From assembly GCA_951800645.1 (NCBI GenBank), contig CATOIK010000004.1:62001-126000 (forward strand): a DNA stretch of 64,000 nucleotides. The letters are read 5' to 3'. The notes beneath the pieces are model-generated. The model saw only the letters and a program-made list of their open reading frames with translations, was not told the origin of the DNA and made no database searches. This document shows positions 44,795-56,700 of the stretch, one piece after another. Both the position numbers and the translations under genes were made by a program. The DNA is from an uncultured Eubacteriales bacterium (lineage in GTDB: Bacteria > Bacillota > Clostridia > Lachnospirales > Lachnospiraceae). Every line of letters starts with the position of its first letter. Positions within the stretch are counted from its first letter, which is position 1.

Positions 44795-46336
44795 CTACGG
44801 CTCGCAATCACATCCTATTGCAGAATGCCGCACTTTTCCTTTTTCAGCGGCTTTATCCTTAATATAGCTTGACACGGAATCAATCTCTGCAGGATTCAGC
44901 CACTTTTCCGCTCCTTCCGGAACCTTCACACATCCCTTGCTGTTCAATTCAAAAAACTTTCCAGCTGCCTGCATAGACTTCACTTTACCTCTAAGTTCTG
45001 GAGCTAACTCTCTGTATCGCACATTTTCTTCTGCCGGTCCTGGCATTACAATCTGCGCAATCTGTTCGGCCACCATCTTCACATCCGGATGCTGTCCCAT
45101 CAGGACATCCAGATTATCTACTGAAGAAATCCCCTGCTGAGTAATTGTAAACATAGCAAACCGTTTTGATTCAATCTCCGGGAAATGAAATCCCAGTGTG
45201 CAAACTTCTCTTTGATTTTGAGCTTCTGTAAATTTCTTTATAGCCTCCTCCGGCGATGAATGATATGTAATTTTATCTCCCAATGTAAAAAACTCTAATC
45301 GCCCAAGAGATTCTGCACCTTTTTCCTGATTATTGCTTTGCTGTATTGCCTTATTTTCATCTTGAACAGCCTTATCTTTCATTTCAAAAGATAGGTGATT
45401 ATTCTTCTCTGCTTCAGCAAGAGGCAGCAATTCGGCGTGATATTCTAGGTAGTCCGCTGCCCGCTCTGCCTCTCGAATCGCCCTAATCAATACATCCGGC
45501 TGCTTTTTTATTCCCTGTATCCAAGCCTGAACATATGCCGCATGATTATCAATATGGTACTGAGTCTGCTCTATTGGAAGATGGATTCCCATAAATACAG
45601 AGCCAAGTTCTGCTACAAGTTCCTCATATGCATACGCTTGTGAACCAAATGTATTATCCAATGGACGATTTAAGCGATTTGCCGCAGCTGTTGCGTGGGT
45701 CAGCTCATGCAATGCTGTAACATTATATTCATACTCTGAAACAAACGCCTGTTGCTCCGGAAGATGAATTCTATCCTCTGCCGGACTGTAAAAAGCATAT
45801 TTCCCACCATCATTTAAAATCTCCACTCTCATACTTGCTGATATTTTTGCAACGATGTCATTTAATGGCGGAATCGGATTTGATGATAAATCTGGAAGCG
45901 GTTCCAAACCGTCGATAAATTTCCCATTGAACACAGTATAATACCGGGGATAAATGTTAATGTCTAAATCAACATCCGGGGTCTGCGCCCGTAACTGTCT
46001 ATATTCCCCCCATGTAATAAACTTTTTTTCTTTTTCATCAAAAGGCATCCAATACTCTATCTTTTCCCCTTTTGCGCCTTTCTGCAGTTTCCAGCCCTTA
46101 TCCTGAATCTGCTTAAATGTAGCCCATCTGGAATCTGTGTAGCCTTTTTTCTGAGCCATCATATACAGATAAAGCTGATTGATTCCTCTGTAGGTGTTTC
46201 CTGTCAATGCATTAGATTGTATCACTGAAACAGTATTCCAACCACACTTCCAATCCAATGATTGTTTCTCAAGAGACTCAACAAACGCATCTGCCACATC
46301 CTGCCGGTACTCTTTAACTTTCGGATTCATCCTCAT
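44795..46336 (-). CDS. ArdC-like antirestriction protein with zincin-type metallopeptidase motif
   Basis: 513 residues. N-terminal ssDNA-binding ArdC-N/DUF1738-type domain (about 1-125: FVESLEKQSLDWKCGWNTVS, NALTGNTYRGINQLYLYMM). A zincin-like domain follows with HELTH at residues 210-214 and a downstream YAYEELVAELG Glu. The C-terminal 200 residues contain a LPD-type domain often found in element proteins. Such proteins accompany conjugative elements and may protect entering ssDNA. GGAGGGAG precedes the start, which overlaps a 30-residue leader ORF. Confidence 0.85.
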   Translation of the reverse strand: MRMNPKVKEYRQDVADAFVESLEKQSLDWKCGWNTVSVIQSNALTGNTYRGINQLYLYMMAQKKGYTDSRWATFKQIQDKGWKLQKGAKGEKIEYWMPFDEKEKKFITWGEYRQLRAQTPDVDLDINIYPRYYTVFNGKFIDGLEPLPDLSSNPIPPLNDIVAKISASMRVEILNDGGKYAFYSPAEDRIHLPEQQAFVSEYEYNVTALHELTHATAAANRLNRPLDNTFGSQAYAYEELVAELGSVFMGIHLPIEQTQYHIDNHAAYVQAWIQGIKKQPDVLIRAIREAERAADYLEYHAELLPLAEAEKNNHLSFEMKDKAVQDENKAIQQSNNQEKGAESLGRLEFFTLGDKITYHSSPEEAIKKFTEAQNQREVCTLGFHFPEIESKRFAMFTITQQGISSVDNLDVLMGQHPDVKMVAEQIAQIVMPGPAEENVRYRELAPELRGKVKSMQAAGKFFELNSKGCVKVPEGAEKWLNPAEIDSVSSYIKDKAAEKGKVRHSAIGCDCEP

Positions 46337-46406
46337 AGCTGTCTCCCTCCATCAGTTCTTCTTCTGAAATAGTGTCGGTATCAATAAAAATAATGGTTCC
46401 TTCCAT
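46314..46406 (-). CDS. 30-residue acidic leader ORF overlapping the ArdC-like gene
   Basis: MEGTIIFIDTDTISEEELME... starts behind a perfect GGAGG six bases upstream and ends 23 bases inside the ArdC-like gene in another frame. It is too short for the ORF track. It could be a small element protein or a translational coupler. The strong ribosome site is the only real support. Confidence 0.5.
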   Translation of the reverse strand: MEGTIIFIDTDTISEEELMEGDSYEDESES

Positions 46407-46441
46407 GATTTTTCCTCCAAATTAAATATGAAAAAACTACT

Positions 46442-46504
46442 GAATATTGATTAACCGATAGCTTCTCATATTACAATAGGCCATTTTTCGGTTAATCAAT
46501 ATTC
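46442..46504. repeat. 17-bp perfect inverted repeat
   Basis: GAATATTGATTAACCGA (46442-46458) and TCGGTTAATCAATATTC (46488-46504), separated by 29 bases. It lies between the small membrane protein gene and the ArdC-like gene. There is no T tract, so it is unlikely to be a simple terminator. Confidence 0.8.
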
Positions 46505-46528
46505 TATTTCCAAGGTTCACACTTCACA

Positions 46529-46840
46529 TCAAATTCCCAGATACAGCATCAGCTGTTCCCTTGCCATCTGGTAAATTTCAAACAATTCTGCCCGTGGTTC
46601 CGGATATACCAGCGCAACAATTCCAATAAATGCAAAGATGATAAGCAATATGGCTGCACAAATCCTGATTAAACCGGCTAATACTTTAACCGTAAACTTA
46701 AAAGTGTTTGATTTTTCAACTACTACAACTTCTTTGTCCGGCGCTATATCATACTTTTCTTTTAAACTTTCCTGTTTCTCCTCAAAGGAACGCTCTTCTA
46801 TGACTTTTTGCTTTAAATTAGGCTTATACTTTCCGGCCAT
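46529..46840 (-). CDS. Small single-pass membrane protein
   Basis: 103 residues: a charged cytosolic N-terminal 45 residues (KQKVIEERSFEEKQESLKEK), one membrane segment about 52-77 (VLAGLIRICAAILLIIFAFI) and a short tail. The start overlaps the end of the adhesin ORF by 17 bases, so it is co-transcribed. I recognise no family; it is probably an accessory component of the element's surface or conjugation machinery. Confidence 0.65.
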   Translation of the reverse strand: MAGKYKPNLKQKVIEERSFEEKQESLKEKYDIAPDKEVVVVEKSNTFKFTVKVLAGLIRICAAILLIIFAFIGIVALVYPEPRAELFEIYQMAREQLMLYLGI

Positions 46841-47789
46841 CAGATGCCACCTCCTTTTTCTTATTTCTGGACAGAATGTAAAGAATCAATGCGACCAAAA
46901 GCAGTAACATCAGCAGTGCAATAACAGATGCCAAAATCTTATTTTGCATAATCCAGTCCAACAAAGACTCCCAAAGGCTCTTTTTACCAGCATTATCTGA
47001 ATCTTCTCCTGATTCCAATTCGGGCTCTGTAATTTCCGGGACAACCGATGCTTCTAGAACATATTTAGCGTGTATTTCTTTTGCGCTGAATGCTTCTATG
47101 CTCACAAGCCCCTCATATCTGGCTGTAACCGTAGCAACCATTTTACGACCAGTCGCCATAGCCTGGCGATATACGATGCCTTCTGTCTCCCATGGCTCTG
47201 ATGTCCATTCCACAGCATCAATTACATATGCTTCGGGGTTAAGTCCCATATAATCCAACAGAGCATCTTCATATCCTTCAAATGGATTTTCCTCTACATT
47301 TGGAATTAGCTCATTGCCCATGGCGTAATAATCCGCATCCGAATCTTCTACGATTACTGGGAAATAGAAGTCATTTTCCCATCGGTAATCCGTGTATTCA
47401 TAATCCTTCAGGGGAACAGTCTTGATTACGACCGCCCCTGAATTATCATTTAACACTTCCACTTCTGCCTGAGCTGGGATCTGGTCAGCTGCCTCCACAT
47501 CCTCATAGGTAATTATGTCCGATGCAGTTATCATCTGTTCCGGCAGCTCCACTTCAACTACTTCATAGTTTTCAAGCCGATAGCTCTGTCCATCTTGCTC
47601 TATGTATTCCTCAGGAATATGATTTTCTGGGTCATCTGAAAATGGCGCTGATATGGAGGTAATCGTCTCTGGCCCGGTTCGTGCTATTTCCGTTTCTGCA
47701 GCTTTACTCTGAAATGCAAATGCAAACAGAAAGAAAATTGTCAGAAGTATTCCTGTCAATACGAGATATGACCAGCGTTTCTTAGTAAT
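46824..47789 (-). CDS. Possible separate membrane protein inside the 3' end of the adhesin ORF
   Basis: In frame with the adhesin. AAGGAGGGG lies 8 bases before an ATT codon, followed by TKKRWSYLVLTGILLTIFFL, a signal peptide ending near QSKAAE. The remaining 290 residues form an acidic extracellular part and a C-terminal membrane helix (ILASVIALLMLLLLVALILY) with a basic tail. This has the look of an independent gene whose start codon is ATT, or an ATG changed to ATT, read through because the upstream stop was lost. About 321 residues if initiated there. Confidence 0.5.
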   Translation of the reverse strand: MTKKRWSYLVLTGILLTIFFLFAFAFQSKAAETEIARTGPETITSISAPFSDDPENHIPEEYIEQDGQSYRLENYEVVEVELPEQMITASDIITYEDVEAADQIPAQAEVEVLNDNSGAVVIKTVPLKDYEYTDYRWENDFYFPVIVEDSDADYYAMGNELIPNVEENPFEGYEDALLDYMGLNPEAYVIDAVEWTSEPWETEGIVYRQAMATGRKMVATVTARYEGLVSIEAFSAKEIHAKYVLEASVVPEITEPELESGEDSDNAGKKSLWESLLDWIMQNKILASVIALLMLLLLVALILYILSRNKKKEVASDGRKV

Positions 47790-50700
47790 ATTTCCGTCCC
47801 CTCCTTGTCCCTCTAATTTTTCCTTTTTCCACAGCACAAGCAGCAGCCATGCTGCAGCCATGAAGATAAGTGCATGCACAACCCACGAAATAGAAGACCA
47901 ATCCCCTGTGCGAGGCAATCCTGGAATAATTACTCCGTTCAGTCCGAATGCACTAAATCCTCGACCGCTGAGCCGATGGGTATAAGAGGCATGTACTTTA
48001 CCAATCTTGATAGGTTGCTTAAAGTTATAAATAACAGTTGTTCCGCTTACGCTTCCATCTGGATGTACCGTCAATTCATAAATCGTGTCATCCAACTTGT
48101 AACCGTCCGGTGCCTGCATCTCCTGAACATGGTAAACTCCTGTTCTGTCCGGAGCAAAATTTAGAATACCATTTTCATCCGTCCTTCCGGTTGCAACATA
48201 TCCGGTATCGTTCCAGATTTTAAATACGGCCCCAGAAAGTGGATTCTTATACTCTCCATCCAACTTCGTCAGTATGATGTCGGGTGCTTTCACATTCCGG
48301 ATACTCTTGATCTGGCTTTCCAAGCGTCCGTTTACTATCTTGAAGCTATATAATTCTGGATTTATCAGGTACCCTTCCGGAGCTTTCACTTCGCGGAATG
48401 TATAGCTGCCATCCGCAGGAAGTTCTATTTTTATCATACCGGCATCATCCGATATAGCTGTCGTATAAAGCGAACCATCCGAATCATAAAATTCAAAAGT
48501 AGCTCCCGGCAGATAGATTCCATCTTCTGACATTTTCCGGAATGTAATGTAGGATGTAGAAGGAATATCACCTCCCAGCTTTTTATTTTTAGCCGTTAAT
48601 ACCAATGTTTCTGCGCCACGAGGAACTTTAAACTCTAAATCCGCCATTCGGTTGTAGCCTGCAGGCGCTTTCACCTCGTGCAGATAATACACCTTATCGG
48701 CTATCAGTTTTCCTGTTACCTGATGAGACTCCGTCATCGATGTCCACGAATCATAAATCACACCATATTCATCAAGAATCTGGAATTCAGCACCCACCAG
48801 TGGTTTTCCTGTTGCTTCACTGACTTTAAGGATTTCAATCTGTGTTTCTGCATTTTTCATCTGAACTTTATCAATGCTGCCATCCAGGCTTACCTTAAAC
48901 TTCACTTCAAGCGCATAGGAAAAACCATCTGCAGGACGCCGCTCAACAAGGATATATTCCTCCCCTGCACTCAAAACTCCAACTATTTCTTTCGGCTTAT
49001 CCGTAGATACCCAGGAAACTACTTCTTTTCCATCTTTATCCAGGATTGCCATGTGGTTGCCTGGCTGCTCTCTCTCGCCGGTAATATCCGTTTTTGAAAC
49101 AATTACATGCGTAGGCTTATCAACCATAACCACAATATCGTTTCCACCGTCCTTACTAATCGTGAAAGGCATATCTTCCGCATAGGCGTATCCCGAAGCC
49201 GGGGTTACTTCGTGAAGATAATACTTCTGTCCCGCAATAAGTTGGCAAAGAATCTTCACAAAGTCCGTTTGAGATTCAAAAATCAGTTCCTGTCCTTTGG
49301 CAAAGTCTTCTGTCGTATTGGCTGCTGTCGCGGGGGATTTATCCTCATTTAAGATTTGTAGCATGGCTCCTTTTATGGGTTCCGCATTAGAACCGGTTGC
49401 TATCGCTACTTTCCTTACTTCTAATTTCGTTTCCTCATCACGCATCTGAATTTTGTCAATGCTGCCATCCAAACTCACTTTGAATTTAATCTCCTTCGCA
49501 TAGGCAAATCCGTCTGCTGGCCGCCGCTCAACAAGGGTATATTCCTCTCCTGCCTTTAAAACTCCAACGATTTCTTTCGGTTTATCTGTGGAAATCCAGC
49601 TTAAAATCACATCTCCAGCCTTATCACAGAGTTCCATTTCACAGCCTGGAACTTCCTCCTCACCGGTAATCTCTGCTTTGGACGCCTGAATATAAGTCGG
49701 TTTGTTCACCATGACAATAGCGTCCACCGTTCCATCTTGATTTACCGTAAATGGTATATCTGCAGCATAAGAGTACCCGTCTACCGGCTGTTTCTCCCGG
49801 AGAATATAGGTTTCTCCCGGAGTAAGGACGCCCTCTAACTGATGCGGTTTATCTGTTGATACCCATGATGCAATTTCATTACCTGCTTTATCCAGTATAG
49901 CCATGTGGTTTCCCGGCTGTTCTGCATTGTTCGTAATATCCTGCTTGGAAATAATAACCTTCGTCTTTCGATCTGACGCAATAATATGCTCTATCGACGC
50001 CATATCATTCAGTTCTATCTGCAGCTTATTACTCTCCAATACAGTTCCATCTGTATAAGCAGTCGTTTCTGTAAGCAGATAGCTCTTGCCCTTTTTGAAC
50101 AACTCCCGCTCCGATGTGTCTGGCAGCCAGCGTGTAAATACCGCACAGCTTCCAGCCCCTTCAGGAACTGTCCCGGTTGTTCCCCAGGCTGTTACCTCTC
50201 TGCCATCCGCTTCCCGGATTACTTCGTAGTGGATTCCTTTATACAGGCCCGGATCGATTGTAATATACTCATTACCTGCAAGAGTAACCGTATCTCCGCT
50301 CTTTATTGTTCCTGTACGGCTTCCATCAAATGCATACCGGCCCTTCAATTCCTTACCTGCAGCTGAGTATAGACGAATCGTAAAGCGGCTTGTCTCATCT
50401 GCATAAAGTCGTTTTCCGGAACCGGTCAACTCATTATGGATTGTAAGCCGATCTTCTTGAAGAACCGGCACCGTTTTTGTGGCAGCAACGGTACCGCCGT
50501 TATGCTTCAGAACTGCCGTAACGGAAGCTTCCTGTCCGGACGCCTCAGTCATAAATGAAAGAGTCCGGCTCTCCAGAGGTTTCACTGATCTTTCGGTAAA
50601 AGTAATATGATTCCCTTCACATACTCCGGTTCCTGGATCAAGCACAGTAGTATTTTCATCCGTTCGGATTGTCAGATTCATATCACAAGTAATATTTGCA

Positions 50701-53700
50701 GTATTAACAATCGTAACCGTGTTCCATACAGCCTGCGTCGGGTCAAGCGCATCTCCCGGCTTTCCATTATGATTTCGCATTGTAATCCTTGGATTCTCGG
50801 GTGATACATTATTTTTGATAATTTGTTCCGGTACATTTTCACTGGGCCGGAAAGATGCAATTTCTATTCCATCTGCATATGCCAGGGAAAGTGTGACATT
50901 TTCCGTCTTCCTTCCTGGAACCCGAAAGGTTCCGTCTTCTGCAAAATCAATAATCCGTGTGGTTCTGGCTGTCACAGCTTCCGTCCCATCAGAATATAAA
51001 GTTCGTTCTGTAATGGTATAAGCTGCTCCATCCTGCAGACCGTCAAACTCGTGAAGCACATAGTCGTCTTCGCTCGCCGTCCAGACAGCAATCACCGTTC
51101 CTTCCGCATCCGTCACGGTATTTGTCACTTTTACGGCATATCTGCCTTTCAATGTCACGGATTGGATTGAATCCATATCTTTGCTATCTGTATCCACATG
51201 CTCGGTTCCGGATGTAATATAAGATACTGTAATCGTATTTAACCGATTGCTAATATTAACAATCCTCCGTCCGTCTGCTGACAATGTGAACATGACCGGT
51301 TTCATCAGATTGTAACCTGCGGGAGCCTGCAACTCCTTCAGCAGATAACTGCGACCTGCAATCAGCCCTTCCAACACATGAGCGGTCTCATCCTGCCTGG
51401 TTGTCCAGGCCTCCACTGGATTCGCTTCATCATAAACCAAATTATCTTCTTCATCTCGACCAGTAATCTCATATACGGCCAGCTTTGCTCCGGCTACAAA
51501 AGTACTATTACTGTTATCATCGCCCAGTGCATCAAAATCTTTCTTACTGATAGATACTCTTGTTTTTTCGTCGGTTACCACTATGGATTCTTCTGCAGAT
51601 TCTCCCCAGGCATAGGATACTCCCTGCTTATCCGGAGCAAACTGCCATTTAAAAATCTGGGTATTGACAGAAAATCCATCCGGCGGCGTCACTTCACGCA
51701 GCTTATACCAATAAGGTTGTATGCTTCCATCCTTCTGAATTTCTCCTATAGGAAGACCGCTTACCTTAACTTTCCCTGTCTGACTGCTTACACTGCGCGT
51801 CAGCACCGGTGTCCGCATATCATTCTGACAATACGCTGTCAACTCAAAAACGGCTCTGGAAAGCTGCGTACCTTCCTTATCAGTTTTGACAATCTCAACG
51901 GTTCCTTCCACCGGTACATCCGTTACCCGGATTATACGGATTTCGTCCTCTTGCCGATATTCAATCCGAACCGGCTCAAAGGTTGTATAATAGCCTGGAC
52001 TGTGAAGCTCTGCCAAATAGTAAATCCCGCTGTCCAGCCGCTTAATCGTATGTGGCTTCAGATCGCCCTGGACATATCCATCCGGAATCCTGTTATTGAT
52101 GAAATCCCGCTCTGTATATACACCATCCTGACCGGTTATCCAATCGGTTTCCAGGTATTCCGGTGCCTGAACAAATTCCCCGGCACCATCAGCACGATAC
52201 AGCCCCAGATGAGCACCTGTCAACTCTCCCTTTCGGTCTTTCACCTCTTTGGATATGATAAGCTGGCCTTCCTGATTCTCTACATGGTAACGCTGCACAT
52301 CTACAGTATCTATAACCGTCAATACCATATCTTCTGCCTTTGCATAGCCCTTAGGCGCAAGCGTTTCCACCAGAACATATTTTGCGCCGGATGGCAGATA
52401 ATTCAGACGGCGTCTTCCTTCTAATGTCTGATAAGAATTTGCATATCTGTTTACTTCCGGAAGCTGCCGATAATCAAACTGATACTCGAATGTGAAATCT
52501 CGTCCTGTTTTTCTCCCTGTTTCTCCATACACTGTGATACGAATGTCGTGTTCATCCGATGTTCGATACAGCACTACTGCAGAGGTTGGGAAAATGCTTT
52601 CTGCCCCGCCGGACATGGAAGAACCCAAGATTTCCGCTGATACAAATTCAGCTGTCCGTATCTGTCCATTGGATTCCCAGGATACGCTGGTTCCAGCCTG
52701 AACGCCGTAATTACGGTACATCTCCTCAAATGCCGGGATAAAACCTTCATAATCCTCTCTATCTCCACTCACCCAGGAATCCACTGCCTTACTTTTATAA
52801 TACTGCGGCTTCCCATCACGATAGATAACTGCTCCATTCTCGTCCAGCTGTGCCTCATACAAGGTAAACTCTGCTCCGGCCAGTAGTTTTTTCTCCGCAT
52901 CCTCCAGATAGTATTTCTCCACTTCCACCTTGGTATGATCATCATACATAACGAAATTTTGAACATCAGGTGTATTACAAATTTCCACCTCAACCGGTTC
53001 ACTGGCTATAAATCCTGATGGTACTTTCAATTCTTCCAGCACATATAACCCTTCCGGAAGTCCCTCTAAGTAGAGCGGAGAACCACCGGTTGTCCAGTTT
53101 GCCGTCAACACCTCCGGAGTTCCTGCACGATTATTAGTGGACAAATATCTTATCGGTTTCTCATCTTTCTTTTTCAGATAATACCCCTGAGGATAAGTAA
53201 CTGTATCCGATGTATAAACCTTTTCAGCTGCATACAAGGCAATTTCAGCGCCGGGCAGACTGCCAAAACTATAAGTCCCCATTCCTTCTGTTGTGCTGCC
53301 AATCACTTTTGGATGCCCGAAAATCGCCATCTGATTCATGTCCAGAACATCAACCGTGTATTTTTCCACTCCGTCAACCTTATCAATGACTTCTTTAATG
53401 GTTTTATCCACCATTGTCACATTCTGAGACTTGGCCGTCTCCAAAACAGAGATGCCGGTTGGCATGCCTTTCAAATATCCATCCGGAGCTTTTAATTCTT
53501 CCATGATGTAATATCCTGCAGGCAAACGCTTCAGAATATCTGCCTGGCCGTCTGTCTTCTGATCATGGAACGGATCGTTTGGCGTCTTGTCAGAAGTCAC
53601 CCAGGTATTTTCCAGAATATAGCCCTCTCCCAAACGATGATACAGCTTCTTCCGGCTCTGTTCCTGAACCGTATCATCTCCGTCATACAGTTCTTCATGC

Positions 53701-56700
53701 ATATTGATACGATAAGCCGCATGATTGTATTCTTCCAGGTTATCACTATCCTGCTGACGGACAAAATCACCGTTCCGGTCATACAAATCCGTGCTCTTGT
53801 CATAGGTTTCTTCACTGCGCTGATAGTATTTCGGTAAACCATGGCTATCGTATACCGGATTCATCTGCTTTTCAAAGTGTCCATTATTGTCATCCATCAG
53901 AACTTCATCATTCATATTCTGGCCTGCCTGGTTTGTATTGACGCTGGTTTCCTTATGACTTTCCTCACCGGTCTCTGACTTCCAGGTACCAGTTATATAG
54001 CCGGATTCTGTATGCTCATAAGATGGCCGATCTTCTGCAGGGATGTCCTGGCCAGAATTATTTGAAACATCCAGCGTGATGTCCTCTCTGTATCCTTCCT
54101 GATTCTCGCCAACCGTTGCAATGCGGGATGTGGTAATTTTATCTCTGGCGATAATATTTCCATGTTCATCTCTACGGATATTTACTGCCCAGACAAGGAT
54201 CTGTTCCTTTCCATCTGATGTCAGCTCCAACACATAAGCCATACCAGTATAGGGATCTACCAGCGCATCACGGTTTCCGTCCCGGTCTAGATGATATACA
54301 AGCGTTCCTTCTCCAACTTCCAGAACCTTATCCTTTGCAGAATAACGAATCTTCGTGAAATCTCCGCCCACAAATTCCAGATACGGCGTTCCGCCTTTAA
54401 ATGCGAAAATAGAATATTCACTATCCGTCTTATTAAAATTGTGTTTATCTGACTCAATCTGCTCCAGCGGTATCCTCTTGTAATTTCGGTCATATCCGTA
54501 AAGAATCTTCTGACCGTCTACTATTTCAGTAACAGTTACTGCCAGGCTATCCAAGTCATAATAGAGAATGTCTGTATCTGGGCGCTGGATTGTTTCTGCT
54601 CTCCAGATATTTCCCTCTGCTTCAACAACTTCTTCTTTATCATTGACACCTGCTGGGTACTTCACTTCATAGAGATTACCATTTTCGTCTCGTTCCTGAA
54701 CAAACTCAACTTTTTCACCGGCGTATCCTTCTTTTACATACATCCTGGTTACATTATTCGTAAGATTCCGCTCAATAACCAGACCTTCATAAGCAAGATC
54801 CTCCGTGTCTCCCGATGGATTAAGAGCAATCGCATCAAACAAGGTCACCGTTGCACCAACTACATAGCGGTTTACATCGTCTGCAGTCTCCAGTTTTTGT
54901 GTAATATAGCCGTATCCGGCAAAGTTTCTGCCTTCATAGACAAGTTCCACTTGCTCGCCTGCAGCTTTCCGACTGGAAAGATACTCCAAAATTCCTTTTT
55001 TCCAGGCATATCCCAGATAATTGCCATTCTCATAGGCATATACCAAAGTTGGGTCATTCCCAATCTCAACCAGCTTTCCATCCACACGGCCGCTTACTTT
55101 GTATGTCACTGTTTTATCGTCCGTAGTATTAGCCGTATCCGCACTGGATTCCTTCACTTTTTCTACCCGCAGCTTAATTGGGTAGTTCTCCACATTCACA
55201 CTTGCCACATTAACAACATCCTGCGGTTTTGTCGCATTCGCAGTCTGGTCATCCGATGGATACTCATAGATTGCAGCCACAACCCTCTCATCTTTGTTGC
55301 CTTCTTTATAATAAGCAACCTGATCAGAATATACTTCTAATGCAATCGGCTTACTTCTGGCATAACCGGCAGGCGGCTTTACCTCAGCAATAACATAGGC
55401 TCCCGCACCAAGCGGCTGCGGTGTTTCCAGATAGCCCACCGTCTGGTCTGCATAAACAAGGGATTTGTTCTTATCCTCGTCTTTCATAAGCCCATCACGG
55501 ACCGTCGTGTAAGATTTCATTGCTACGGTGTGGTTGCCCTTCGCATCTCCAAGATAAATCTGCTCAGCCTCTTCACAGATGGGTGTTCCTGCAGGAACAA
55601 TGCCGGTATAAAGATCCCCCAGTTCAACCTCCTTTCCGGTAATCCGGTCAATCCAGCTTGCACGGCGCTTTATAGGTCGAATATCTGTTGCGCCCATAGC
55701 CGTCAAAAATTCCTTTGTACCGCTTATCAAAGTAGCTTCCTCGTAGAACAGCACCTCTCCAGTTCCATCCGGACGCTCATCCCTCTGGGCCGCATAGATG
55801 TTGAAAATAGCGCCGTCATGCAGGATGTTCTCATGGGTTTCTGAATCCAGCTTTTCTATACGGAGTCTGGCTGTAAAGAACCGGTTCCGAAGCTTTGTAT
55901 AAGCGTAGCCCTTGTAGGAGCTTTCTCCGTTTGCCTGCAGTCTTGTTTCCCTTTCTTCTGTTGCTGCATTTTCAGGCGCTGCAATGCTCCAAGGAACAAG
56001 CATTGGCGCATATTTTCCCTCGTAAGCGATTGCTGCTCCCTGCATGGTCACAACCTGATCTTTAAACACTCTGCCCGGCTGATTTTCTTCCGTTACCGGC
56101 CCGCCTGGGAATGGCACATTGTCTGCAGTTCCTTTATTTTCTGCGACAGAGCTGTAGCGATAATACTTAGCAACCTTTCCTCTGCCGCTTAAGCCTTCAG
56201 TGAGATAATAAGGTACATCTGCCGTGGTACGGTCATCCTGGAGATTATAGTAGTTCTTGCAGGGTTTGAACTCGCTTTGCGTAAGTGCAAAGTAATCTCC
56301 CATTCCTGTTCCGGTTACACCGTTTCGGATGGAGTCTATATCCATGCCGTACTTATAGACCTCAAAATCACCCTCAGCGTTTCTTCCCTTGATCAGATGA
56401 AGGGCTTCTTCGTTGAAACGGATCTTATACCGCCGCTCCTGCTCATTTTGAGCCATGGATGAGGAATAGTTATAATAGTCATTTGTTATCTCCGGCGACT
56501 GCTGGGAGCCTTCATAGCTGGCGTAAACAGACGGCAGGAACACTTCCTTCGGTTTATCCATCTGGTAATGACGATTCTTAAAATCCTCAAGGCCAGCATA
56601 CTTTGGCTGCTGTTCCACCACCACATAGGTACCGTAGGGCAGCCTTGCGGATGTACCGTAATAATAACCCTCGCTGGTATTGTCTGCAGTTCCATGAAGG

